NCBI GenBank assembly: GCA_029582155.1
Contig: CM055905.1
Location: forward strand, 5,644,062 to 5,708,061
Length of the DNA stretch: 64,000 nt
Origin: Panopea generosa
Taxonomy: Eukaryota; Mollusca; Bivalvia; Adapedonta; Hiatellidae
Direction of reading: 5' to 3'
The position numbers and the translations under genes were made by a program. Positions 12,601-28,400 of the stretch are shown here, one piece after another (within the stretch, counting starts at the first letter, position 1; each line of letters opens with the position of its first letter). Below the pieces are notes generated by a model. It saw nothing but the letters and a program-made list of their open reading frames with translations. It had not been told where the DNA came from and ran no database searches.

Positions 12601-15600
12601 AAACTTTCAAAAGTACAAATGTAGATATGGTGATTAAATAGTAGTGTACATAGTGTTTCCTTTACAGATATGCCTTTGTCAAAATTTGCAAATTAAACAT
12701 TTACTACTAATGTTCTCACCTGTACATTCCTGCCCGTTCCCTAAGTATCCCTGGTTACAAACACAGGTGAAACTCCCAATAGTATTCGTGCATGTGGCGT
12801 CTGCGTGGCAATTATGTGTACCCTCATTGCATTCATAAGCATCTGAAAAATTTCAATAAAGTTTATAAACAGTATTGTCTATTGGATTCAATGTTACGTT
12901 CCTTTGCTTATTCCGATGAAACCATTCTTAGCCTCACCTTGGTATTCATTTTTATATTCACATGGGTAAGTCTCGAGATTGGTTATATAATTTATTGTTT
13001 GCCTTTCTTACATCATAAACCAACAAATATATAATATATAATAAAATAACCTGTCATACACATGATGATGATTTTATATTAGTTTGCAATATAATTTTTT
13101 CATATAATGTAGCTACGGTAATAACATCTTATAAAACAAAATATTTGAAAGAAGGATGCAATTTATTTAATAAAATAGTAGCGCGTCTTACTATCAACCA
13201 AGGGTCGCATGTTCTAATCCATGCGCGGTCAAAGGCTCCGTGATGAGTGATATATATCTTTAAAATGTATAACGGAAAAGTTAAAGAGCCCTGATACATT
13301 TGTTTAACGGTATACTCGAATCCCAAATGAATAGAACCTGTAACAAAGGCTTCGTTTCAAGATTATAGCTGCAATTCACATACCGATTTGCCTCAATTTG
13401 GTGCATTTGACATATCAAACCATTCGCATTTTATTTATTAATAATAATGAGATGTTCTTATTCATTTTAATAATCAGTTTCTTTCTTGTGTTAAATTTAT
13501 TTTATGTTTTTTGCTTAACAATTTGTCCAGCGATATTTATTTTGTATAAAGTGGAAATATTAAGAGTGGTATATATTTTCATGTTGGGTAAATCTTGTTG
13601 ATTTGTATATATTGTACAATTGTAAATTCATAATTTTATTTTATGTAGTAGTCATACTCTACTTTAGTGAGTTGTCGGCCCTTGGTCATTTTGTTACCTA
13701 ACACAAGGCCCACTGACGCTTCAGTTTAAATCATACTTATCATTGGAAGCAATTAGTATTTCTTGATACGTTTAGTTTTAGCCATCTTCAAAATGGACAA
13801 AATTAATATTATTTCCAATTGAAGAAATTTTATCATAACACTTTTAAGTTAGTGTATCAGTTCATAACATTTCCAAATGTTTACACTATTTCAAGCATTT
13901 TAGACTATAGCTGAGCTTATCTGTAAGAACACACACTAACGTTTAAGTCGAATCCGTAACTATATGTGGAAGCAATTAGTAATCTTGATTAATAGAGTAT
14001 CAGATTAAATTTGAAAAAGGGAACGTTGCAGTTAACTTATATGCTAACTAGTATGTTGAACACATCCAACTCTCCCGCTTGGTTCCATTACAAAGCTATG
14101 AGATTTGAGCATGTTAATTGGTCAGTTGCTTCAGTGAAAGCTGAATGACGTCACAGTTTTGTTAGCGTTTAATAGTTATAATTATAGGACAATCAAATAT
14201 TTCCTTGATGTTTTATTTCATTAGTGTTGAACAAACTTAATTCGGGAAATATCATGGATTATGATAGACTATATTCTCACCAATACAAGTTGTCCCATCC
14301 CCAAAGTATCCTTTGTTACATTGACATGTGAAAGAGCCAACAGTATTTGTACACATAGCATTGTCATCACAATTATCACTCCCGTTGGCGCATTCATCAG
14401 TGTCAGAAAATGTAGACAACATGACATAACAGAAAAAACTTTGTTAGAATTATTGCTTTTTGAGGGACTCCAGCACAAGTTGTAGTTCGGACCCCGCTCT
14501 CCCAATTGGGTCCGTAAAAAAGCAATGTTGGGAAAGCCATATTTGAGCACGTTGATTTGTTAATTGCTTCAACTGAAAGTTTGAATGACGACATATAGTT
14601 ACTGAGCTGTCGGCCCTTGGTCATTTTGTTACCTAACACAATAACTAAGATCAAAATGATAAAATTAATGCCGTTATTTTAAACCTTTTACTGACCCGCC
14701 CAATCTAACATATTCTTAAGGCCCGCTGACGCTTCTGTCTTGGTCATAATTATCATTGGAAGCAATTAGTATTTCTTGATACATTTAGTTTAATTAGTAA
14801 GTAAGTATCTAGGTAAACAGTTTATTATAGTGACATGTGCATGACAGTACAATAATATATATATTATAAAATGATAAATAGTAGATCACTCGGCCCATTG
14901 GGGCTATAAGTCACTGCCAATGAATAAAAGTAATATGCAATTTCATATGATAAAAAGCAATGGAACATAAATAGAATACTGTGGAACACTTTCAAAAGTA
15001 CAAATGAAGATATGGTGATAAAATAGTAGTGAACATAGAGTTTATACTATACAGATATGCGTTTGTCAAAACCTTTCCCACCTTTCTTTGACAATTGTTC
15101 ATTAGATATTTCAGTTTATGTATAAATTCTAACATTGTATAGTCACTGGTTGCATGAACCTGCCCAATTACTCAATATATTTACTAATTATAGAACTTTG
15201 AAAATTCTGCAATAAAATTTGTATTTACAATTGTAACTTGCTTAGCGTAACTCCTTCATTGGACTTAAATAGATTTTTAACTTTCATTTTCAGTGATCTG
15301 CCTTTTTGAATTCCGGGCAAGTTATGAAAACTGAGATTTGCAATTGGTTATGAAATAAAAAGAAGGCATACAGGAACACGTTACGTTCAACAGCCGTGTA
15401 TTTTACTGTTCTGTTAATAAACTTTAACATAAGTATTCAAGGTATTATTTCTATCGGTGAAAGATAACGGAAGACGGGAGATAATTGGGAAGGCAGTAAT
15501 AATATGAATATAATAAATGAACGTTCATGGGACATGAATTTATATATAACAATAAGGACGTATACAGATAAGGAAACTCAACTGATTGACATTTTGTGAC

Positions 15601-18600
15601 ACTCGCGTATTAACGCAAAATCGTTCGAAATCTCGTTTTCCAATATCCAAAGCACCATATTTGTTACGGCTAAAATTTGCAATTTAACATTAACTATGAA
15701 TGTTCTGACCTGTACATTCCTGCCCGTTCCCTAAGTATCCCTGGTTACAGACACAAGTGAAACTCCCAATAGTATTCGTGCATGTGGCGTCTGCGTGGCA
15801 ATTATGTTTACCCTCATTGCATTCATCAGAATCTGAAAAATTTCACTAAATTTTAGAAACAATATTGTATATTGGGTTCAATGTTAAGTTCCTTAGCTTA
15901 TCGCGCTGAAACCATTCTTAGCCTCCCCTTGGTATTCATTTTAGTATACGCAAGTGTAAGTCGCAAGATTGGTTATATAATTCATTGTTTGCCTATGAGT
16001 AGTCATGAATCCTTAACTGGATCCTACTCGCATAAATTTATCAGTTAATGTATGTAAATTCCATAGTATATAAGTCATGGTCGACACCAAATTTATTGGT
16101 TTGGCAGAGGCCTTGATATTGTATCTGTGTTTTGCTTTGTAGCTAGGTGCACTCGCCGTAGTCTGGTATGTACATTTATGTCTTGGTTATTGACAAATAC
16201 TTATCTCCATATATATAATTTGTCCTTTATTATGCATGTGAGTAGTAATGAATCCTTAACTGGATCCTACTCATATAAGCTATCAGTTCATGTATGTAAA
16301 TTTGTCCACCCTGTCCAGATGTGTTGCATGTAATTCCATAGTATATAAGTCATGGTCGACACCAATTTATTGGTTTGGCAGAAGCCTTGATATTGTATCT
16401 ATGGTTTGCATTGTAGCTAGTCGCACTCGCAGTAGTCTGGTCTGTACATTTATGTTTTGGTTATTCACAAATAATTATCTCCATATATATATCATGCCTT
16501 ATGAATGAACATCTGATAAGATCCCAAACATCGTAAATTCCGTTGTTGTGAATTTAATTATCTCCCTTTATGAAATTAAATATATATGAATTCACTGTAT
16601 CTTTATGATCCAACGGGTTAAATATTCTGTCCTTTACAAAGCATGTGGGTAGTCATGAATCCTTAACTGGATCTTACTCATAGAAAGCTATCAGTTCATG
16701 TATGTAAATTTGTCCACCCTGTCAAGATGTTAATTCCATAGTATATAAGTCATGGTCGACACCAAATTTATTGATTTGGCAAAGCCATGATATTGTATCT
16801 ATGGTTTGCATTGTAGCTAGGCGCACTCGCAGTAGTCTGGTCTGTACATTTATGTCTTGGTTATTTACAAATAATAATCTCCATATATATATATATATAT
16901 ATATCATGCATTTTGAATGAGCATCCGAAAAGATCCCAAAAATCGTAAATTCCGTTGTTGTGAATTTAATTATCTCCCTTTATATTTATAATACTAAAGA
17001 GTAGTTTTCATCGCAACATCAGTGATATATTAGTAAATAGCAGTTTGTATCGCGACATCAGGGATATATTAGTAAATAGCAGTTTGTATCACGACATATA
17101 TAAGACAAAAGCTGATTAAAGTGAACAGTGTTAACACGATTACATCTTAGAACATTATTAGACCGGTATCTGTTTTCATGATGAATAAATCTTGTTGATT
17201 TGTATATATTGTACAATTGTATATTCATAATTTTATTTTATTGAGTATTCATATTCTACATTAGTGAGTTGTCGGCCCTTGGTCATTTTGTTACTTAACA
17301 CAATAACTAAGATCAAAATGATAAAATTAATGCCGATATTTTAAACATTTTACTGACCCGCACAATCTAACATATTCTTAAGGCCCACTGACGCTTCTCT
17401 CTATGTCATACTTATCATTGGTAGCAATTAGTATTTCTTGATACATTTAGTTTAATAAGTAAGTAAGTATCTAGGTAAACAGTTTATTATAGTGACATGT
17501 GCATGACAGTACAATAATATATATATCATAAAATGATAAATAGTAGAGCACTTGGCCCATTAGGGCTATAAGTCACTGCCAATGAATAAAAATAATATGC
17601 AATTTCATATGATAAAAAGCAATGGAACATAAATAGAATACTGTAGGTAAACTTTCAAAAGCACAAATGTAGATATGGTGATTAAATAATAGTGTACATA
17701 GAGTTTCTCCTATACAGATATGCCTTTGTCAAAACCTTTCCCATCTTTCTTGGACAATTGTTCATTAGATGTTCCAGTTCATGTATAAATTCTAACATTG
17801 AATAGTCACTGGTTGCAATGACATCTTGTTGATTGGCATTTAGTTTAAACAATATTTTATTCACATAAGGACATATATTTAGCATACATTTAACAATAAA
17901 GTCATACGTTTAACGAAATATGTGGAAAGGATACAGAAAAAAGCTTTAGAAGCTTGTGTAAATCTGCTTCCATAAGTTATTTTACATTTTTTATAAACTT
18001 TATCGTATTGTTCCGAAATAATTTCAATTTGGCCAAATGTGCAAAAATTGGTTAAAGAAATAATGGTTTATTCAGAATATTTCAAAAACTAAAAAAGAGA
18101 GTATTGGTTGAAGAGAAAAACAGAAAGAAAGAGACTCCACTGATTTTATTTTCTTTATCGGTTCATTCCGATACAGGGGATAGGTATTTTCCAAGTTGAT
18201 GTTTATCAATCCAATCCATTCATTAACCATTGTTTCTTACTATCCAAGATCAAATAGAGGCGTGTTGTTATAATTAAGTAGGTAAAAAAACATAACAAGT
18301 CATTATCTATTTAACTGTGTGCGATATTCAAAACGTTTGGTCTTTATAATATAATTTTGAACTGTCATGAAAATCGATTTGTTGTCATTTAATGTAAGAT
18401 TTTCATTACCATACAGAAGATCATTCAAGGAATGATCATGTGGATAAGCTAATTTTATTTCAGCCATCATTCTTTGTCTATATTGGTGAAATAGTCTGCA
18501 CCTGAATAAATAATGATATGTGTCCTCAATTTCACCACAAAGACAATTTGGACTTGCAACTATGTTTTTATTGAATAAATGTTGATTCAAGTTATTGCAA

Positions 18601-21600
18601 TTTGTACGAAGTCGTGTATGATATATTTAGGCAGTTCGGTTTCCTGTATAATAATGATTTGGAACCTTTTGTTCATTAGCGTTGATATTTGATTTGAATA
18701 TATTAAGGGAAGTCGACTCTCTTATGAGGTGAGGAAGAGAATTCCATACACGCACAGAAGACGGTAAGAATGAGTTAAAATATAATTGAGTATTACATGA
18801 AAACGTCCTAAGGTCTTGTGCATTTCGGATGTTATAGCCAACAAGATTCCCAACATTTTCAGGTAAGAGTGAACATAGGTACGAAGGAGATAGTCCATTA
18901 TGCATTTTATAATAAAGGATAAGTTTGTGTTTTTGTCTTCTTGTTTTTAAGGATTCCCAACAGGTCTCTTTGTACAGAGCTGATATAGAAACAAGTTTTG
19001 TTGCTCCCGTTACTATTCTTGCTGCTTCCAACTAAATCTTTTCTATTTCATTAACTTCATACAAAGGGCAATTATCCCAGACAATGTTAGCATATTCTAG
19101 AATTGGGCGTATAAAAGTAGTATATGTAATCTCAAGTGATTTTCTATCTAATTGGAATTTTAAAAGTTGCATAATGTTTATTCTTTTCCATGCCTTTTTT
19201 TTATGTATTGAATGTGTTCATGCCATGGTCCATTATTTGAAAAAGAAGGCCCAGATGTTTATGAGTAATAACTTCTTGTATAACAGTTTGATTCATAGAA
19301 ATATTTGGATGTATCGGTTTGTTGTTTTTATGGGTAATAACCATCGATTCTGTTTTATTTGGATTAAAATTAACAAGCCATTTATCAGCCCAGTTGTGAA
19401 TTTTTCTGAGATCAGAATTTAACATAGAAGCGGCAAGATCTGATGATTCTACTATAATAAAAAGACTAGTATCATCAGCAAATAATTTTATGGATGAGCT
19501 TATATATTCTACAATATCATTTATATAGACAAGGAACAACAGAGGCCCTAAGATAGATCCCTGGGGTACCCCGGCTTTCAAACTAGACATATCGGATGTA
19601 CAGCCGGATACGACAACACATTGATTACGATTTTCTAAGTAATTAGTTTACCATGGTAGGAGAGTTCCTGTTATTCCAACAGCATTTAGTTTAATAAGGA
19701 GTCCCTTGTGCCAAACCCTGTCAAAAGCTTTAGATATATCACAAAAGACTACGTATTTCTTTACCTTCATCCAGGGCCTTACAAAAGGTATTGTATATAT
19801 CAACTAACTGGTTAACAGTTGAATCGTTAGGGACAAAGCCAGACTGAAGTGCTGTTATAATGTTATGTCTAGTGAAAAAGTTAAATATATGTTTATGAAT
19901 ATTTTTTTCCATAACCTTTTCAATGCAACAAAGAAGAGAAATAGGACGATAATTTGATACATCGGAAGGGTCGTTTTTTTTTTAAAAATTGCACTAACAT
20001 TTGCAGATTTCCATAATTTTGGAACAGTACATGTTTGAATGGATCTGTTGAAAAGATTACAAAGTGGAACAGATAATTCATGTGAAAGCTCTTTGAGTAT
20101 ATAATTATTTATAGAGTCTGGGCCAGATGCCTTTCCCAGTTTTAGCATTTGAAGAGTAGATTTAACCTCTAATGGTGTAATTTTAATAGTATTTAATTGA
20201 TGTCTTGTTTGACAAATAGAAATATCAGGTAAGGCTTTGTGTTCATCGTTAAGAAAAGTTTAGGATGTGAAGAACTCGTTTTAAATGTTAGCCTTTTCGT
20301 AGTCGTCAGTGTATAATATGTCGTTTCTTTTTAATATTGGGATTGAATTTGATTGGTTTTTTGGTTTGATAAAAGTTTTTAGTGTTTTCCACCAGTCTGA
20401 GCTTGAGATATTTTGAGTTTGTGTGCAAGTTTGTTAAAATATTCGTTTTTACTATTTCGTACTAATAATGTGACTTCGTTGCATATTTTTCTGTAAATTA
20501 GCCAATTATTTTCTATGTTTGTCGTGTTTGCTTTGTCATAAATCCGTTTTCTCAGTCGCATTTTCTTTCTTATTTCATTATGAAGCCATGGAAGGTCAGA
20601 CGGTCTAATATTCACAATTTTTGACGGTATCGTTTCTTCAGCTAATTATTTTATGGCATTAGACATGTTTAGGGCATAAATATCAATATCACTATCAAAG
20701 ATGGAGTTCCAATCATAAAGTGATGCATTTTGTTTTAACTGAGGGTAATTTCCTTCCTTATATTTCCATATTTTACGCTTAAAGCAATAGGTATTTGATT
20801 TAGTATACTTTAGAATACAAAGTACTGGACAATGATAACGTACATTCTGGTCTAAAAAAGGTTCACCTACACCGCAGTGGATAACCATAAAAAGCACAGG
20901 AAATTTGATTCGCCTTTCACTGTCCCTGTGTTACAGCACCGGAAAAGTCTCTGACTAGAACTTTCGCCTACGTTCGACCTGTTTCAATTCTCAGTGGAAG
21001 AATACCACACATGTAATTATGAATATCCAGTAGTATGAAAAATAACATAATAGAAGAATATCTATTGATGAACCAGCTCAATTACTCAATATATTTACTA
21101 ATCATAGAACTTTGAAAATTCTGCAATAAAATTTGTATTTACAATTGTACCTTGCTTAGCGTAACTCCTTCATTGGACTTAAATAGATTTTTAACTTTCA
21201 TTTTCAGTGATTTGCCTTTTTGAATTCAGGGCAAGTTATGAAAACTGAGATTTGCAATTGGTTATGAAATAAAAAGAAGGCATACAGGAACACGTTACGT
21301 TCAACAGCCGTGTATTTTACTGTTCTGTTAATAAACTTTAACATAAGTATTCAAGGTATTATTTCTATCGTTGAAAGATAACAGAAGACGGGAGATAATT
21401 GGGGAAGGCAATAATAATATGAATATAATAAATGAACGTTCATGGTATATGAATTTATATATAACAATAAGGACTTATACAAATAAGGAAACTCAACTGA
21501 TTGACATGTTGTGACACTCGCGTATTCACGCAAAATCGTGCAAAATCTCGTTTTCCAATATCCAAAGCACCATATTTGTTACGGCTAAAATTTGCAAATT

Positions 21601-22429
21601 TAACATTAACTATGAATGTTCTGACCTGTACATTCCTGCCCGTTCCCTAAGTATCCCTGGTTACAGATACAAGTGAAACTCCCAATAGTATTCGTGCATG
21701 TGGCGTCTGCGTGGCAATTATGTGTACCCTCATTGCATTCATCAGAATCTGAAAATTTCACTAAAGTTTATAAACAATATTATATATTGGGTTCAATGTT
21801 AAGTTCCTTAGCTTATCGCGCTGTAACCATTCTTAGCCTCCCCTTGGTATTCATTTTAGTATTCACATGTGTAAGTCGCAAGATTAGTTATATAATTCAT
21901 TGTTTGCCTGTGAGTAGTCATGAATCCTAAACTGGATCCTACTCACATAAATCTATCAGTTCATTTATGTAAATTTGTCTACCCTGTCCAGATGGGTTGC
22001 ATGAAATTCCATAGTATATAAGTCATGGTCGACACCAAATTTATTGGTTTGGCAGATGCCTTGATATTATATCTATGTTCTGCATTGTAGCTAGGTGCAC
22101 TCGCCGTAGTCTGGTATGTACATTTATGTCTTGGTTAATGACAAATAATTATCTCCATATATATAATTTGTCCGTTATTATGCATGCGAGTAGTCATGAA
22201 TCCTTAACTGGATCCTACTCATATAAAGCTATCAGTTCATGTATGTTAATTTGTCCACCCTGTCCAGATGTGTTGCATGTAATTCCATAGTATATAAGTC
22301 ATGGTCGATACCAATGTATTGGTTTGGCAGAAGCCTTGATATTGTATCTATGGTTTGCATTGTAGCTAGGCGCACTCGCAGTAGTCTGGTCTGTACATTT
22401 ATGTTTTGGTTATTCACAAATAATTATCT

Positions 22430-22467
<38 letters not shown>

Positions 22468-25400
22468 TACATTATGAATGAACATCTGAAAAGATCCCAA
22501 ACATCGTAAATTCCGTTGTTGTGAATTTAATTATCTCCCTTTATAAAATTAAATATATATGAATTTACTGCATCTATATGATCCAACGGGTTAAATAATA
22601 TGTCCTTTATAAAGCATGTGAGTAGTCATGAATCCATAACTGGATCTTACTCATAGAAAGCTATCAGTTCATGTATGTAAATTTGTCCACCCTGTCAAGA
22701 TGTAAATTCCATAGTATATAAGTCATGGTCGACACCAAATTTATTGGTTTGGCAGAGGCCATGATATTGTATCTATGGTTTGCATTGTAGCTTGACGCAC
22801 TCGCAGAAGTCTTATCTGTACATTTATGTCTTGGTTATTCACAAATAACTATCTCCATATATATATATATATCATGCATTGTGAATGAGTATCCGAAAAG
22901 ATCCCAAAAATCGTAAACTCCGTTGTTGTGAATTTAATTATCTCCCTTTATATATATAATACTAAAGAGTAGTTTTCATCGCCACATCAGTGATATATTA
23001 GTAAATAGCAGTTTGTATCGCGACATCAGGGATATATTAGTAAATAGCAGTTTGTATCACGACATCAGGGATATATTAGTAAATAGCAGTTTGTATCACG
23101 ACATATATAAGACAAAAGCTGATTAAAGTGAACAGTGTTAACACGATTACATCTTAGAACATTATTAGACCGGTATCTGTTTTCATGATGAATACATCTT
23201 GTTCATTTGTATATATTGTATAATTGTAAATTCATAATTTTATTTTGTGTAATAGTCATATTCTACCTTGGTGAGTTGTCGGCCATTGGTCATTTTGTTA
23301 CTTAACACAATAATTCAGATCAAAATTATTAAATTAATGCCGTTATTTTAAACCTTATACTGCCCCGCCCAACCAAACATATTCTTAAGGCCCACTGACG
23401 CTTCAGTCTAGGTCATCCTTATCATTGGAAGCAATAAGCATTTCTTGATGCATTTAGTTTATAAGTAAGTAAGTTTCAAAGAAAATAATTTATTATAGTG
23501 ACATATGCATGACAGTACAATAATAACTGTATTACATAATGATAAATAGTAGAGCACTCGGCCCATTGGGGCTATAAGTACACTGCCAATGAATAAAAGT
23601 AATATGCAATTTCATATGATAATAAACAATGGAACAAATATTGAATACTGTAGGTAAACTTTCAAAAGTACAAATGTAGATATGGTGATTAAATAGTAGT
23701 GTACATAGTGTTTCCTTTACAGATATGCCTTTGTCAAAATTTGCAAATTAAACATTTACTACTAATGTTCTCACCTGTACATTCCTGCCCGTTCCCTAAG
23801 TATCCCTGGTTACAAACACAGGTGAAACTCCCAATAGTATTCGTGCATGTGGCGTCTGCGTGGCAATTATGTGTACCCTCATTGCATTCATGAGCATCTG
23901 AAAAATTTCAATAAAGTTTATAAACAGTATTGTGTATTGGGTTCAATGTTACGTTCCTTAGCTTATCGCCCTAAAACCATTCCTAGCCTCCCCTTGGTAT
24001 TCATTTTTATATTCACATGGGTAAGTCTCGAGATTGGTTATATAATTTATTGTTTGCCTTTCTTACATCATAAACCAACAAATATATAATATATAATAAA
24101 AGAACCTGTCATACACATGATAATGATTTTATATTAGTTTGCAACATAATTTTTTCATATAATGTAGCTACGGTTATAAAATCTTATAAAACAAAATATT
24201 TGAAAGAAGGATGCAATTTATTTAATAAAATAGTAGCGCGTCTTACTATCAACACAGGAGTCGCAAGTTCTAATCACTGCGCGGTCAAAGGCTCCGTGAT
24301 GAGTGATATATATCTTTAAAGTGTATAACGGAAAAGTTAAAGAGCCCTGATACATTTGTTTAACGGTATACTCGAATCCCAAATGAATAAAACCTGTAAC
24401 GAAGGCTTCGTTTCAAGATTATAGCTGCAATTTACATACCGATTTTGCCTCAATTTGATGCATTTGACATATCAAACCATTCGCATTTTATTTATTAATA
24501 ATACTGAGATGTTCTTATTCATTTTAATAATCAGTTTCTTTCTTGTGTTAAATTTGTTTTATGTTTTTTGCTAAACAAAAAACTTACAGAATTTGTCCGG
24601 CGATATTTATTTTGTATAACGTGGAAATATTAAGAGTGGTATATATTTTCATGTTGAGTAAATCTTGTTGATTTGTATATATTGTACAATTGTAAATTCA
24701 TAATTTTATTTTATGTAGTAGTCATACTCTACTTTAATGAGTTGTCGGCCCTTGGTCAATTTGTTACCTAAGACAATAACTAAGATCAAAATGATAAATT
24801 AATGCCGGTACTTTAAACCTTTCACTGCCCCGCCCGATCAAACATATTCTTAAGGCCCACTGACGCTTCAGTTTAAGTCATACTTATCATTGGAAGCAAT
24901 TAGTATTTCTTGATACGTTTAGTTTTATAAGTAAGCAAGTATTTAAGTACAATTATTATATATGTATTACAAAATGATAAATAGTAGAGCACTCGGCCCA
25001 TTAAGGCTATAAGTATAATAATATCAATATAATAAATGAACGTTTATTGGATATGAAATTATATACAACAATAAGAACTTATACAGATACGGAAAGGCAA
25101 CTGATTCACATATTATGAACAAACGCGTATTCACGCAAAATCGCGCGAAATTATTTCGTTTTCAAATATCCAAAGCACCATATTTCTTACGGCTAAAATT
25201 TGCAAATTAACGTTAACTATCAAAGTTCTCACCTTTACTTCTTCTTTCAATAAAACGAATAAAATCTAAAGAAGTTAGTAATTCACACAAATTGCGTTAT
25301 TATCACAATTATGTGTGTTTTCGTTACATTCATCAATATCTACTTAAACAAAGACAAATCAATACAGCGGAACCATTGATGGAAATATTGTTATTGAAAG

Positions 25401-28400
25401 CCATCTTCAAAATGGACAAAATTAATATTATTTCCAATTGAAGAAATTTTATTATAACACTTTTAAGTTAGTGTATCAGTTCATAACATTTCCAAATGTT
25501 TACACTATTTCAAGCATTTTAGACTATAGCTGAGCTTATCTGTAAGAACACACACTAACGTTTAAGTCGAATCCGTAACTATATGTGGAAGCAATTAGTA
25601 ATCTTGATCAATAGAGTATCAGATTAAATTTGAAAAAAGGAACGTTGCAGTTAACTTATATGCTAACTAGTATGTTGAACACATCCAACTCTCCCGCTTG
25701 GTTCCATTACAAAGCTATGAGATTTGAGCATGTTGATTGGTCAGTTGCTTCAGTGAAAGCTGAATGACGTCAGAGTTTTGTAAGCGTTTAATAGTTATAA
25801 TTATAGGACAATCAAATATTTCCTTGATGTTTTATTTCATTAGTGTTGAACAAACTTAATTCGGGAAATACCATGGATTATGATAGACTATATTCTCACC
25901 AATACAAGTTGTCCCATCCCCAAAGTATCCTTTGTTACATTGACATGTGAAAGAGCCAACAGTATTTGTACACATAGCATTGTTATCACAATTATCACTC
26001 CCGTTGGCGCATTCATCAGTGTCAGAAAATGTAGACAACATGACATAACAGAAAAAACTTTGTTAGAATTATTGATTTTTGAGCGACTCCAGCACAATTT
26101 GTAGTACGGACCTAGCTCTCCCAATTGGGTCCGTAAAATAGCAATGTTGGGAAAGCCATATTTGAGCACGTTGATTCGTAAATTGCTTCAACTGAAAGTT
26201 TGAATGACGACATAGTTTAATAAGCGTTTAATTTATATGAATTGTGGTACAGGCATAGAATTCCCTGCGTTTTCATTGGTGGTTAATAGACCTTATTCGG
26301 GAAATATCAGGTTCTGGGATAGACTAGACTCTATTATTTTCCTAGAATACCCCGAACAGATAAAGGTGGTAGAAGTAAAACTTTAGTTCTTCTATTCTTC
26401 TTTTCAAGGGCTTATATTGCAGTATTGTTTTTTCATTCCGTACTGTGTAAAGTGTTTAGTATTTTAGAAATGACAACTGAATATTTGATGTTGATACCAG
26501 ATTTTTAGGATATTTTGTGTCATTTTAGAGTTGATGGTCCGAACCGCATCGCGGGAGAATAATTGACATATTATTACTCTGGATATTGATAGGTATCATA
26601 AAATCAATACATTAAAAACCTGGTCAGGGTACGTTTTGTTTTCTTTATAACTGAAGTCCTGAAGCAGTGAATAATTTCAGCCCAGATACATGCTGCAGAT
26701 TCACGCAAAATCGCGCGAAATCTCGTTTTCAAATAACCAAAGCATCATTTTTGTTACGGCTAAAATTCGCAAATTAAATATTTACTACTTATGATCTTAC
26801 CTGTACATTGCTGCCCGTTCCCTAAGTATCCCTGGTTACAGACACAAGTGAAACTCCCAATAGTATTCGTGCATGTGGCGTCTGCGTGGCAATTATGTGT
26901 ACCCTCATTGCAATCATTAGCATCTAAAATATTTTGATAAAGTTTTTAAACATTATTGTCTATTGGATTCAATGTTACGTTCCTTTGCTTATTCCGATGA
27001 AACCATTCCTAGCCTCACCTTGGTATTCATTTTTATATTCACATGTGTAAGTCGCGAGATTAGTTATATAACTAATTGTTTGCCTTTTTAACATCATAAA
27101 CAAACAAATATATAATAAAAGGACATGTCTAACACATGATAATTGTTTCACATTAGTTTGCAACGTAAGTCTTTCATATAATGTAGCTACGATAATAAAA
27201 TATCATAAAATAATTTACACTTGAAAGAACGGATGCAATTTATATCATTAAATAGTATCGCGACTTACTATCAACACAGGGGTCGCAAGTTCGAATCCCC
27301 GCGCGGTCTAAGGCTCCGTGATGAGTGATATATATCTTTAAAATGTATAATTGAAATGTTAAAGAGCTCTGATACATTTGTTAAATGTATACTAGAATCC
27401 CAAATGAATAGAACCTGTAACAAAAGCTTATAGCTTAATGTAGTCGTATGTCGATTTTTTGCGACTGATAAATGTAGGCTTGTAATACAAAAAAATAACC
27501 ATACTCCAATGTTGCAGCACGTAAAATATTGTAACAAGCAGTTATTTCATGGACACAACTGCTAAATTGTTAAAAATGACGCAAAACGTTCAGCACAATA
27601 TTTCAAATCAGATGGTTATATCAAATCTTTTAAAAGTCAATATATTAGGATTTTTCACAATTTTATAATACGCAATAAAAAGTCCAATATAGCATGCCGA
27701 TATATATTCAAGGAACCCGTATTGCAGATATTTATTTAAACATGCCAAAACATATATTGAAAAGCCTTTCCTAACTTGGGATACGGGCCTAGATTGAAAA
27801 ATGGCAACATATTTTGATTTCAATTTGATCCATTATACAGGTTCACAAACGTATCTGCAAACGTAGTAAAAATTGTTTTATCTTAGAAAGTCAGAATGAC
27901 AATGCGAAGCTCGTCAAGCAATATGTTAGTGTTGTCTAGTTTCGCTTCAAGATTACAGTTCCAATTTAAATACCAATTTTGCCGCAATTTGGTGGATTTA
28001 ACATACCAAACCATTGGCATTTTATTTATTAATGATAATGAGATGTTCTTTTTCATTTTAATAATTAGTTTATTTCTTGTGTTAAATTTATTCTTTGTTT
28101 TTTTGCAAAGCAAAAAGTTACAGCATTTCTCCGTCGATATTTATATTGTACAATGTGGAAATATTTAGAGTGGTATAAGCTACCATGAGAATTAATAGAC
28201 GATGCTTGGAACTGAATGCACTGTTATTATATACTGATAAGACTACCATGAAATGGTTAGATTGTAAGTAATATACGTAATACTATTGCATATTGAATTA
28301 ATAGGTAATCTGATTTGATATACATCTATATGTAGCCGTTTCTATTGCCGTATATGCAACGTGAGTCACACGTAGTATGTTATCGACGTACTAGGAGTCA

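Larger units (their letters stand above)
7926..14590 (-). repeat. Super-unit II, near-identical copy of super-unit I
   Basis: Aligns by eye with 1-7925 almost base for base. It lacks the stretch equivalent to about 869-1640 (jump near 8770) and the B pseudo-exon region (jump near 13706). Contains exons A4, A5, A6 and C2. The copy stops near 14590, where the sequence jumps to the equivalent of about 2590. Confidence 0.8.
17842..20883 (-). mobile_element. 5'-truncated jockey/CR1-like LINE
   Basis: About 3.0 kb inserted in copy 4 of the old LINE fragment. Minus-strand order: end of an APE-type endonuclease, reverse transcriptase, C-terminal zinc-knuckle region, 3' untranslated region with AATAAA near the end. 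The ORF is broken by several stops and frameshifts, so the element is dead. Compared with uninterrupted copies, 8 bp of target (CTGAAGTC) are missing and I see no target duplication. A non-LTR element is certain; the clade is inferred from the motifs. Confidence 0.88.
14591..26307 (-). repeat. Super-unit III, rearranged, with LINE insertion
   Basis: Begins at the equivalent of about 2590 of super-unit I, so the first A exon is missing. It then carries two A2-type exons (A7, A8), an A3-type exon (A9), B2 and C3. The A2-type segment with its 276-bp repeats is duplicated (about 15.2-17.5 kb and 21.0-22.9 kb). A LINE splits the second old-LINE fragment. Confidence 0.7.
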
